Source of the DNA: Chloroflexota bacterium
GTDB lineage: Bacteria; Chloroflexota; Anaerolineae; Anaerolineales; Villigracilaceae
Assembly (NCBI GenBank): GCA_016191985.1
Contig: JACPVB010000249.1
Location: 1 to 5,426, forward strand
Length of the DNA: 5,426 nt
Direction: 5' to 3'
Both the position numbers and the translations under genes were made by a program. The notes under the pieces are model-generated. The model was not told the DNA's origin, searched no databases, and was given only the letters and a program-made list of their open reading frames with translations. Below, piece by piece: positions 1 to 4,863 of the stretch (positions within the stretch are counted from its first letter, which is position 1; the number at the start of each line of letters is the position of its first letter).

Positions 1-25
1 TATAAGAAACAGAAAGCCTGCTTCA

Positions 26-41
26 AGTGACAAATGTCACA
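26..41. promoter_or_regulatory. CRP/FNR-like palindromic site (weak candidate)
   Basis: The sequence AGTGA-N6-TCACA contains a perfect inverted repeat, GTGACA and TGTCAC, separated by two bases. It differs at one base from the CRP-family consensus TGTGA-N6-TCACA. It lies about 195 bases before the tRNA and near the window edge, so the gene it might control is not visible. A palindrome this short can occur by chance. Part of it also resembles the left end of the repeat element at 330-413. Confidence 0.25.
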
Positions 42-197
42 TAATCATTACAAAGGAATGAAGATTGCTTCCGCTCCATTATGCAGTTTAAATAATGACC
101 AACTGGGCCAAACTACGTGTCAATGCAAGGCATAATGTATTTCATGGCAATCAGAATATTTCATCCGCCTTATTTGAAATCAAACATTGTCCCAGCA

Positions 198-226
198 TTC
201 AAAACCCTCGCAATTTATAGTAAAAT
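198..226 (+). promoter_or_regulatory. Sigma70-type promoter for tRNA-Leu
   Basis: A -35-like TTCAAA (198-203, four of six consensus bases) and a -10-like TAAAAT (221-226, five of six) are separated by exactly 17 bases. Transcription would begin around 232-234, giving a leader of only a few bases before the tRNA. An overlapping TATAGT at 216-221 is an alternative -10 but has no good -35 at the right distance. No separate promoter is obvious before the dgt gene, so transcripts from here may continue into it. Confidence 0.5.
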
Positions 227-236
227 TACGCGCGTT

Positions 237-320
237 GGGGCGATGGCGGAATCGGCAGACGCAACAGACTTAAAATCTGTCGTTGGCAACAACGTGAGGG
301 TTCGACCCCCTCTCGCCCCA
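237..320 (+). tRNA. tRNA-Leu (anticodon UAA)
   Basis: This is a complete class II tRNA of 84 bases. The acceptor stem pairs GGGGCGA (237-243) with TCGCCCC (313-319), followed by discriminator A at 320. The anticodon stem is ACAGA/TCTGT around the loop 269-275, with anticodon TAA at 271-273, which reads the leucine codon UUA. The long variable arm, CGTTG/CAACG at 281-294, is the mark of a leucine/serine/tyrosine-type tRNA. The T arm is GAGGG-TTCGACC-CCCTC at 296-312. The 3' CCA is not encoded (the bases after A320 are CAG), so it must be added by a nucleotidyltransferase. There is no intron or broken stem. Confidence 0.97.
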
Positions 321-329
321 CAGTTTCAA

Positions 330-413
330 ATGTCATTGCGAGCCTTAACCTGGCGAAGCAATTTCCTTTTCAATATGGAGATTGCTTCGGGGAAAACACC
401 CTCGCAATGACAT
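330..413. repeat. MITE/REP-like inverted-repeat element
   Basis: The element is bounded by a perfect 13-bp inverted repeat, ATGTCATTGCGAG at 330-342 and CTCGCAATGACAT at 401-413. Inside it is a second imperfect arm pair, CGAAGCAATTTCC near 354-366 and GGAGATTGCTTCG near 377-389. A transcript could therefore fold into a long interrupted hairpin. It carries no coding capacity. The TGTCATTGCGAG...GAAGCAAT pattern resembles short dispersed palindromic repeats that I recognise from many bacterial genomes; that family assignment is from memory, not a search. It sits between the tRNA 3' end (ten bases away) and the dgt start (18 bases away). No clear target-site duplication beyond a possible TA/AT is visible. 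Confidence 0.8.
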
Positions 414-431
414 ATTTATCAAAAGGCAGCC

Positions 432-1583
432 ATGTACTTTACCCGTCAACAGCTTGAAGAGACCGAAGACAAAAGCCTTGCCCCTTACGGAATGCGCAGC
501 CGCGATACAAAAGGCCGCGCCTATCTGGATGGCGAGCCTGAATACCGCACATCTTTTCAACGCGACCGTGACCGCATCCTGCACACCACCGCTTTTCGCA
601 GGTTGGAATACAAGACTCAGGTCTTTATCAACTTTGAAGGCGACCACTTTCGCACCCGCCTCACCCACACGCTGGAAGTTGCTCAGATCGGCCGAACATT
701 GGCCCGCGCCCTGGGAGGGAACGAAGACCTTGTCGAAGCGGTTTGTCTCGCACACGATCTCGGACATTCCCCGTTCGGCCATTCTGGTGAAATTGCCCTC
801 GCCCGGCTGATGAAGGATTACGGCGGCTTCGACCACAACAAACAATCCCTGCGCATCGTCACCGAACTGGAACAGCGTTACCCCGAATTCCCCGGTCTCA
901 ACCTCACCTGGGAAGTACGCGAAGGCATGGTCAAACACGAATCTGAATACGATATTTCCGATGCGCGCGATTTCGGTCCCGAACTGCGCGGCAACCTTGA
1001 AACTCAAATCGCCAACGTCGCCGACGAACTCGCCTACACCACGCACGATCTCGATGACGGCCTGCGTTCAGGCATGATCCGTCCGCAAGTTCTTGAAGGG
1101 GTTGCGCTTTGGGAAATCCTGCGCGAGACCTACAACTGGCACAGCGCGATCCTAAGTGACATGGAACGGCATCGCATGATCCGCCACCTGGTCGGCATCA
1201 TGGTGACAGACATGGTCAAAGCCACCGATGAGCGCCTCAAGGAAAGCAAGGTTAAGACCGCGACGGACATTCAAAAATTGAAGCATAACGTCATTGGCTA
1301 CAGCGAGGAGATGCAGCGCCGCAACCGCGAATTGAAAGACTTGCTCTATACCAAGCTCTATCGTCACTACCGCGTGGTGCGGATGCAGGTCAAAGCCGAA
1401 CGCATTATTTCCGACCTGTTCCATGCCTACCGCGCCGAGCCAGCCATGCTACCCGACCACATTCAGTTCTTCATTGAAAAGCGCGGACTGGAGCGCACGA
1501 TCTGCGATTACATTGCAGGGATGACGGACCGTTACGCAATTGAGGAACATCAGAAACTTTTCAACCCCTTCGAAAGACCTTAA
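432..1583 (+). CDS. dgt: dGTPase-like HD-domain dNTP triphosphohydrolase
   Basis: The 383-residue protein belongs to the deoxyguanosinetriphosphate triphosphohydrolase-like family. These cytoplasmic enzymes split dNTPs into deoxynucleoside and triphosphate and help balance the DNA precursor pool. The N-terminal signature is clear: APYGMRSRDTKGR near residues 17-29, then FQRDRDRILH and AFRRLEYKTQVF near 42-65. The HD metal site is complete, with H79 (RLTHT), H108-D109 (LAHDLGHSPFGH, also H112 and H117) and D198 (NVADELAY). The length fits the shorter dGTPase-like subfamily rather than the roughly 500-residue E. coli Dgt. The ATG at 432 follows AAAAGG at 421-426 with a five-base gap. The promoter is unclear, since the repeat element ends only 18 bases upstream. 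greA follows after 83 bases on the same strand. Substrate preference among dNTPs cannot be read from the sequence. Confidence 0.94.
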   Translation: MYFTRQQLEETEDKSLAPYGMRSRDTKGRAYLDGEPEYRTSFQRDRDRILHTTAFRRLEYKTQVFINFEGDHFRTRLTHTLEVAQIGRTLARALGGNEDLVEAVCLAHDLGHSPFGHSGEIALARLMKDYGGFDHNKQSLRIVTELEQRYPEFPGLNLTWEVREGMVKHESEYDISDARDFGPELRGNLETQIANVADELAYTTHDLDDGLRSGMIRPQVLEGVALWEILRETYNWHSAILSDMERHRMIRHLVGIMVTDMVKATDERLKESKVKTATDIQKLKHNVIGYSEEMQRRNRELKDLLYTKLYRHYRVVRMQVKAERIISDLFHAYRAEPAMLPDHIQFFIEKRGLERTICDYIAGMTDRYAIEEHQKLFNPFERP

Positions 1584-1596
1584 TTGGTTTCCACAT

Positions 1597-1630
1597 GAAA
1601 GGGGGCGCAGAATTTCCATTGCCCCTTTTC
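1597..1630 (+). terminator. Hairpin after dgt, possible weak terminator
   Basis: GAAAGGGGGC (1597-1606) pairs with GCCCCTTTTC (1621-1630) over ten base pairs, including one G-U wobble, around a 14-base loop. It starts 13 bases after the dgt stop codon. The four T residues lie inside the stem and the following sequence is only AT-rich, so it is not a canonical intrinsic terminator. It may attenuate readthrough into greA or stabilise the dgt 3' end. A TTGCCC (1619-1624) and TATAGA (1641-1646) pair with a 16-base spacer overlaps it as a poor promoter candidate for greA. Confidence 0.4.
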
Positions 1631-1666
1631 CATCAATTTATATAGATTTAGAAAGGAGCACATGCC

Positions 1667-2131
1667 ATGTCCCAACCCAACTACCTGACCCCCGAAGGCG
1701 AAGCCAAACTCAAAGCCGAGCTGGAAGACCTCAAAGGTCCACGCCGCGAGGAATTGGCGGCTCGACTGCGCTCCGCCATCCAAATGGGCGATCTCTCTGA
1801 GAATGCCGACTACCACAAAGCCAAGGAAGACCAGGGCTTCCTTGAGGGCCGCATTCAGGAACTTGAAGCCATTTTGCGTAACTCAGTCATCATCGAAGAG
1901 ACACTAAACAAGGATATCGTCTCCATCGGCTCTCACGTCACCATCCAAGAGGATGGGTTTGACCCTGAAACCTACCACCTCGTCGGCCCCACCGAAGCGG
2001 ACCCACGCAAGGGAAAAATTTCCCACGAATCCCCCATCGGCAAAGCGATCATGGATAAGAAAGTTGGTGACGTTGCCGAAGCGGACGCCCCCGGCGGCAA
2101 GATCAAGTTTAAGATCGTGGCGATTGAATAG
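1667..2131 (+). CDS. greA: Transcription elongation factor GreA
   Basis: The 154-residue protein is a full-length GreA, close to the usual 156-160 residues. GreA enters the secondary channel of RNA polymerase and stimulates cleavage of backtracked transcripts. The N-terminal coiled coil spans about residues 8-75. Its tip carries GDLSENADY at 41-49, whose acidic residues D42 and E45 correspond to the E. coli GreA catalytic-tip pair D41/E44. The C-terminal FKBP-like domain has the family pattern ISHESPIGKAIMDKKVGD at about 118-135. The start at 1667 is fixed by GAAAGGAG at 1651-1658, eight bases upstream. A nearby ATG at 1662 is in another frame and too close to that site. The gene ends in TAG directly against the bidirectional terminator. 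Confidence 0.97.
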   Translation: MSQPNYLTPEGEAKLKAELEDLKGPRREELAARLRSAIQMGDLSENADYHKAKEDQGFLEGRIQELEAILRNSVIIEETLNKDIVSIGSHVTIQEDGFDPETYHLVGPTEADPRKGKISHESPIGKAIMDKKVGDVAEADAPGGKIKFKIVAIE

Positions 2132-2172
2132 CCAACAAAAAATCCCGTTTGCAAGACGGGATTTTTTGTTGG
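2132..2172. terminator. Bidirectional intrinsic terminator between convergent genes
   Basis: CCAACAAAAAATCCCGT (2132-2148) pairs perfectly over 17 bases with ACGGGATTTTTTGTTGG (2156-2172) around the seven-base loop TTGCAAG. The symmetrical A6/T6 tracts flank a CCCGT/ACGGG core, so a U-run follows a stable stem on both strands. It serves greA on the plus strand and the membrane-protein gene on the minus strand. The hairpin occupies exactly the whole intergenic gap: the greA TAG ends at 2131 and the opposing TAA begins at 2173. Confidence 0.96.
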
Positions 2173-3177
2173 TTATCCTTGTCGCGGCCAAATGGCCAGC
2201 TCAAGCGTAATTCGTTCGAAATAACTATCAGCGGGCAACGGACCTTTTCCATATTCAAGGTCAACCACAGTAGCGAGAAGTTGCAGGGTGGCCGTCTCAA
2301 GCAAGACTTGCGCCTGTTGTTCCACTACGACCAACTCACCCTTGCGTTCAAGGCGGGCACGGATTTCAGGGTCATTGAAGGCATGTTGTGACATCAAAAC
2401 CTTCGTCGCAGTCTTGATATCGTTCTTGTCAAAGAGCCAAATCTCCAACGCAGTGACTTTCTTCGGGTCGCCCACCCCAATGGATTCTGAAACGCCCACA
2501 CCGTATTCGCCCATGAATTCACCGGCCTGCGTGTCGATGCTGAATGATTCGTCATACAGGTCATCACCCAACACGTAGGTGGTCATGGTTTGGGTAATGG
2601 GTGGAGCCAGGCCAAGTTCTTCAAAATTGGTCTTTTCAGCCTGACGGCTGATCTCTGCGGCCTGCATCACAGCAGTCACTTCACCGCTGCCGCGTTTGCC
2701 AAGCAGGCGGAAGAGATACATGCCGCCCGCAGCAACCACACCCAGCAATAGAATAATCCCAATGCCGATGACCGCCGTCCGAATTGTGGACGAGGTGCCG
2801 CCGGTTGTAGGCTCGGTGGTGGTTTGGCCGCCGCCAGCTTGAAGCACAGCAGTGACCACATCACCATACGCCTTGACAACATTTGGGTCGGCAGCGCCCG
2901 GGTTTGCCTGAATCCTGGCATAGGCTTGTTGAGCGGCCGTGCCAAGATTCTGCCAACGCTGGACGGCCAGGTTCGGGTTCGAGTTGAGGCGAAAGGAGTC
3001 AATCGCCATGCGCAGGTAATCCTCCTGCAAATCCTCACGCAGGTGGGCAGGGGTCGCATCCACAAATTTCACAGGGGCTATCACATACCCAAATAACAAC
3101 CCCAACAACAGCCCGGCAATAAACAAGGCGATTGGCAGGATGGGCAGTTTTTTCAACAAGGCAACGATAAAATCCAT
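2173..3177 (-). CDS. Two-span membrane protein of unknown function
   Basis: I do not recognise a named family for this 334-residue protein. A first hydrophobic segment lies at about residues 11-35, preceded by K9-K10. An alpha-helical, Asn/Gln/Ala-rich region follows at about 40-112. A low-complexity Gly/Thr linker (about 114-131) leads to a second membrane segment at about 134-157, followed by K161-R162. By the positive-inside rule, residues 36-133 would be outside the cell and the 175-residue C-terminal domain inside. That domain starts with an Ala/Glu-rich helix and continues as a beta-rich region (about 198-310) with many acidic residues. The start has AAAGGAG at 3184-3190, six bases upstream. 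It lies 72 bases after the methyltransferase gene on the same strand and ends at the shared terminator. A scaffold or envelope sensor role is possible, but nothing in the sequence proves it. Confidence 0.85.
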   Translation of the reverse strand: MDFIVALLKKLPILPIALFIAGLLLGLLFGYVIAPVKFVDATPAHLREDLQEDYLRMAIDSFRLNSNPNLAVQRWQNLGTAAQQAYARIQANPGAADPNVVKAYGDVVTAVLQAGGGQTTTEPTTGGTSSTIRTAVIGIGIILLLGVVAAGGMYLFRLLGKRGSGEVTAVMQAAEISRQAEKTNFEELGLAPPITQTMTTYVLGDDLYDESFSIDTQAGEFMGEYGVGVSESIGVGDPKKVTALEIWLFDKNDIKTATKVLMSQHAFNDPEIRARLERKGELVVVEQQAQVLLETATLQLLATVVDLEYGKGPLPADSYFERITLELAIWPRQG

Positions 3178-3209
3178 ACTGGACTCCTTTGCATGATGGC
3201 TTTTTTTTG

Positions 3210-3215
3210 ATTATA
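3210..3215 (-). promoter_or_regulatory. Consensus -10 box upstream of the membrane-protein gene
   Basis: On the minus strand the bases read TATAAT, a perfect -10 hexamer, 32 bases before the start codon. No good -35 hexamer lies 16-19 bases upstream (the region reads ATGTGGGGG). If it is used, it may need an activator or another sigma contact. Initiation would fall in the run of eight A residues at 3201-3208. The gene may also be read through from the methyltransferase gene, because no terminator is visible between them. Confidence 0.45.
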
Positions 3216-3249
3216 CAACGTATTTTTCATCCCCCACATGGCAGAAATG

Positions 3250-4668
3250 TTACTGTGTTTCCATCAGATAAAGCATACGCTCCGAATCACGGACGGGTTC
3301 TGCCTTATGGATTTTGAAATATTGCAAAAACGCGGCTTCGAACCCATCGCGCGTGTAAGTCGGGAAAATATCCTTGCGGGAGGAAAGTAAACGCTTCACC
3401 TGCGAATCGGACTTTGGTACAAATTCGATAACCAGCCATTTTGCGCGCGCCGCAAAAAACTGGGCAAGCTGCGGCAGCGGGACATTGTTTGAAATGGCGA
3501 GATGATGAATAACTGCCAGCGCCAGCGCCATATCCGCAGGGCCGCGTTGACCAAACGAATCGCGTTCGGCATGGTCCCAGCCGATGGACGGGCTGGGGTT
3601 GGTCAAATCCAGAACAAGCGGCAAAAGATTTTGCTCCTTGTTCTTTTTCACCACCTGATAATTCTGTTCCACAGCCGCGGGGTCAATATCAAATGAAACC
3701 GTGAACGCGCCCGAAGTTGCAGCTTCGCGGCTGAACACACCCGTATTACCGCCCAGGTCCCAAACTAAATTTGGATTCTTTTCAGCAGTCCACTCACGCA
3801 CCAATTGTTTTTTATGCTCAAAGGCCGAGTCGGAATAATTTGTCGCTTCGTAATACGCGCCCCATTCGGTACCGGCGGGAGTCCATGTTAATTTTTTTAT
3901 TGTAGATTCAAGGCTCTCGATCAAGCCGATCATGGCCTGCTGGCTCATCATGCCTTTGCGCGGCCCAACAGTTTTGTCGGCATAACGTTTCTGCGAACCG
4001 GCGTGGATATGAATGTGTGTGAGCAATCCAAAATTAAACTTCGTCTTGAAAGGCAGCAGTTCGCTTGCAAGGTCAAGCGGCACGCCATCAATATACACGC
4101 GGAGCAATTGACTCAGGCGCACATCGCGATAACTCATCAACGCCAGCGGCGCGAGGAAGTGCTGGCAGAACTGCTTGTACGCCGTCCACGGTTCGCCCTT
4201 CTTATAAACCTCGAACGAAAGCGTATCAATCAAAGTCGCCTTGCCACGCACAAACTGGATGTTATACGCGCTCGCATCCTTCAACGACATGCCTAATTTC
4301 AAAGCACGTTTGTGAATGGACAAGGTCGCCAGCGCCGCATCTTTTAATTGGCTGAACGACCATTCATACGGATAGGAGATGAACGGCGCGCGTTCAGGCT
4401 GGATGACTTTAAAGGCCGCCTCCGACTCCGCCGGAGCCTGATCCGTCTCCCCATGCGGAATCAACAACCCGGCTTTGACCAGCTTCTCATACAAGCCAGA
4501 ATCCATCAACCGCGCGTAATCTTCCGTGTACGCGCGGTTGATCTGTCGGTATAGGATTCCGTTTCGAGAAAACAGGAACCCGCTTGGGTCGCGGAAAGAA
4601 GCGGGGAGCTGCCCGTCAGTTGGAGTCGCCATCAGTGTCGTCGTCATCTGCTTTGGGCTTGATTCCAA
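3250..4668 (-). CDS. Kinase-like/SAM-dependent methyltransferase fusion protein
   Basis: The 472-residue protein has two parts. The C-terminal half (about 265-472) is a class I methyltransferase. Motif I is VWDLGGNTG at 302-310, an acidic SAM-ribose position is likely at D327 or D329 (SFDIDP), a motif IV-like stretch is ADMALALAVIHHL at 378-390, and a strand ends in IEFVPKSD at 414-421. The N-terminal half (about 25-230) contains LKDASAYN at 129-136 followed by LIDTLSFE at 146-153. D131-x4-N136 and D148 match the spacing of a kinase-fold catalytic loop and metal-binding Asp. A canonical HxD histidine and glycine loop are not evident, so the domain may be a divergent kinase or a degenerate one. 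The start is uncertain. TTG at 4668 has AAAAGGA four bases upstream, whereas ATG at 4647 and 4632 have no ribosome site and would rely on coupling to the overlapping upstream gene. Substrate unknown; a membrane glycan or lipid is an inference. Confidence 0.82.
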   Translation of the reverse strand: MESSPKQMTTTLMATPTDGQLPASFRDPSGFLFSRNGILYRQINRAYTEDYARLMDSGLYEKLVKAGLLIPHGETDQAPAESEAAFKVIQPERAPFISYPYEWSFSQLKDAALATLSIHKRALKLGMSLKDASAYNIQFVRGKATLIDTLSFEVYKKGEPWTAYKQFCQHFLAPLALMSYRDVRLSQLLRVYIDGVPLDLASELLPFKTKFNFGLLTHIHIHAGSQKRYADKTVGPRKGMMSQQAMIGLIESLESTIKKLTWTPAGTEWGAYYEATNYSDSAFEHKKQLVREWTAEKNPNLVWDLGGNTGVFSREAATSGAFTVSFDIDPAAVEQNYQVVKKNKEQNLLPLVLDLTNPSPSIGWDHAERDSFGQRGPADMALALAVIHHLAISNNVPLPQLAQFFAARAKWLVIEFVPKSDSQVKRLLSSRKDIFPTYTRDGFEAAFLQYFKIHKAEPVRDSERMLYLMETQ

Positions 4669-4795
4669 ATAATCCTTTTATTTTGCCCCACGAGGCGCGC
4701 AAGGCAACGCCCAATCCCAGCAGGACGGCGATGATGATTTGAATGATCAGACTCCCGGAACCGGGGTCAAGATATGGAAGGGGTGAAAAGTGCAT
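4616..4795 (-). CDS. Small single-span membrane protein (YLDPGSGS motif)
   Basis: This 59-residue protein starts MHFSPLPYLDPGSGS, has one membrane segment at about residues 15-34 (LIIQIIIAVLLGLGVAL), then a basic stretch (R, K, K, K) and an acidic tail with DDDDTDGDSN. The basic side suggests a cytoplasmic C-terminus. The ATG at 4795 is chosen because AAGGA lies seven bases upstream. A longer frame from GTG at 4840 would add 15 residues but has no ribosome site and runs into the palindrome. Small proteins with a YLDPGSGS/YLDPGTGS start followed by one span are, from memory, common beside envelope-polysaccharide genes, but have no assigned function. The 3' end overlaps the methyltransferase gene by 17 to 53 bases depending on that gene's start. 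This suggests translational coupling and a joint function. Confidence 0.75.
   Translation of the reverse strand: MHFSPLPYLDPGSGSLIIQIIIAVLLGLGVALRASWGKIKGLFGIKPKADDDDTDGDSN
4673..4679 (-). promoter_or_regulatory. Ribosome binding site favouring a TTG start
   Basis: On the minus strand AAAAGGA ends four bases before TTG at 4668. It lies inside the coding region of the small membrane protein. It is the only Shine-Dalgarno-like sequence near the three possible starts of the methyltransferase gene (TTG 4668, ATG 4647, ATG 4632), so it is the main argument for the longest form. The spacing is a little short, and homologue alignment could favour a later ATG. Confidence 0.45.
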
Positions 4796-4802
4796 TTTAT
4801 TT

Positions 4803-4807
4803 TCCTT
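4803..4807 (-). promoter_or_regulatory. Ribosome binding site deciding the small-protein start
   Basis: AAGGA on the minus strand lies seven bases before the ATG at 4795. No comparable site precedes the upstream in-frame GTG at 4840. This supports the 59-residue form of the small membrane protein rather than a 74-residue one. Confidence 0.65.
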
Positions 4808-4835
4808 ATGCAGTGATAGTTTTTTCAACGGGATC

Positions 4836-4854
4836 GTCACGTTACAAACGTGAC
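4836..4854. repeat. Perfect palindrome between topA and the small-protein gene
   Basis: GTCACGTT (4836-4843) and AACGTGAC (4847-4854) form an eight-base perfect inverted repeat around the three-base centre ACA. It starts nine bases after the topA stop codon in the direction of topA transcription. No T run follows on the minus strand (GATCCCGTTG), so it is not a standard intrinsic terminator. It may be a dispersed palindromic repeat, a transcript-end stabiliser or a protein-binding operator; the sequence alone does not decide. Confidence 0.7.
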
Positions 4855-4863
4855 CTACTCAAC

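Larger units (their letters stand above)
1..236. other. AT-rich intergenic stretch upstream of tRNA-Leu
   Basis: No convincing coding sequence was found here on either strand. A reading frame open from the window edge stops at position 30 and could be the tail of an upstream gene, but ten codons are too few to judge. The stretch holds the CRP-like dyad at 26-41, three short matches to the downstream repeat element, and a promoter candidate just before the tRNA. Its base composition is clearly more AT-rich than the genes that follow. Confidence 0.6.

Noticed and set aside
158..180. Six-base inverted repeat ATTTCA/TGAAAT upstream of the tRNA
   Set aside because: Short arms with an 11-base loop in AT-rich sequence are expected by chance.
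117..410. 97-residue plus-strand open frame
   Set aside because: It runs straight through the complete tRNA-Leu gene and the repeat element and has no ribosome site, so it is not coding.
345..1046. 233-residue open frame on the minus strand opposite dgt
   Set aside because: It lies antisense to the strongly recognised dgt gene and repeat element, and its protein shows no family motif; it is a shadow of GC-biased codon use.
1904..2391. Several overlapping open frames of 60-95 residues around the greA 3' end on both strands
   Set aside because: They cross the terminator hairpin or lie antisense to greA and the membrane-protein gene, with no ribosome site or recognisable motif.
3439..3457. Hairpin TTTTGCG/CGCAAAA inside the methyltransferase gene
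   Set aside because: It falls in well-formed coding sequence (FFAARAKWL) and is explained by Ala/Arg/Phe codons; no regulatory context.
4796..4840. 15-residue N-terminal extension of the small membrane protein from GTG 4840
   Set aside because: No ribosome site precedes the GTG and the extension begins inside the palindrome, while ATG 4795 has a well-spaced AAGGA.
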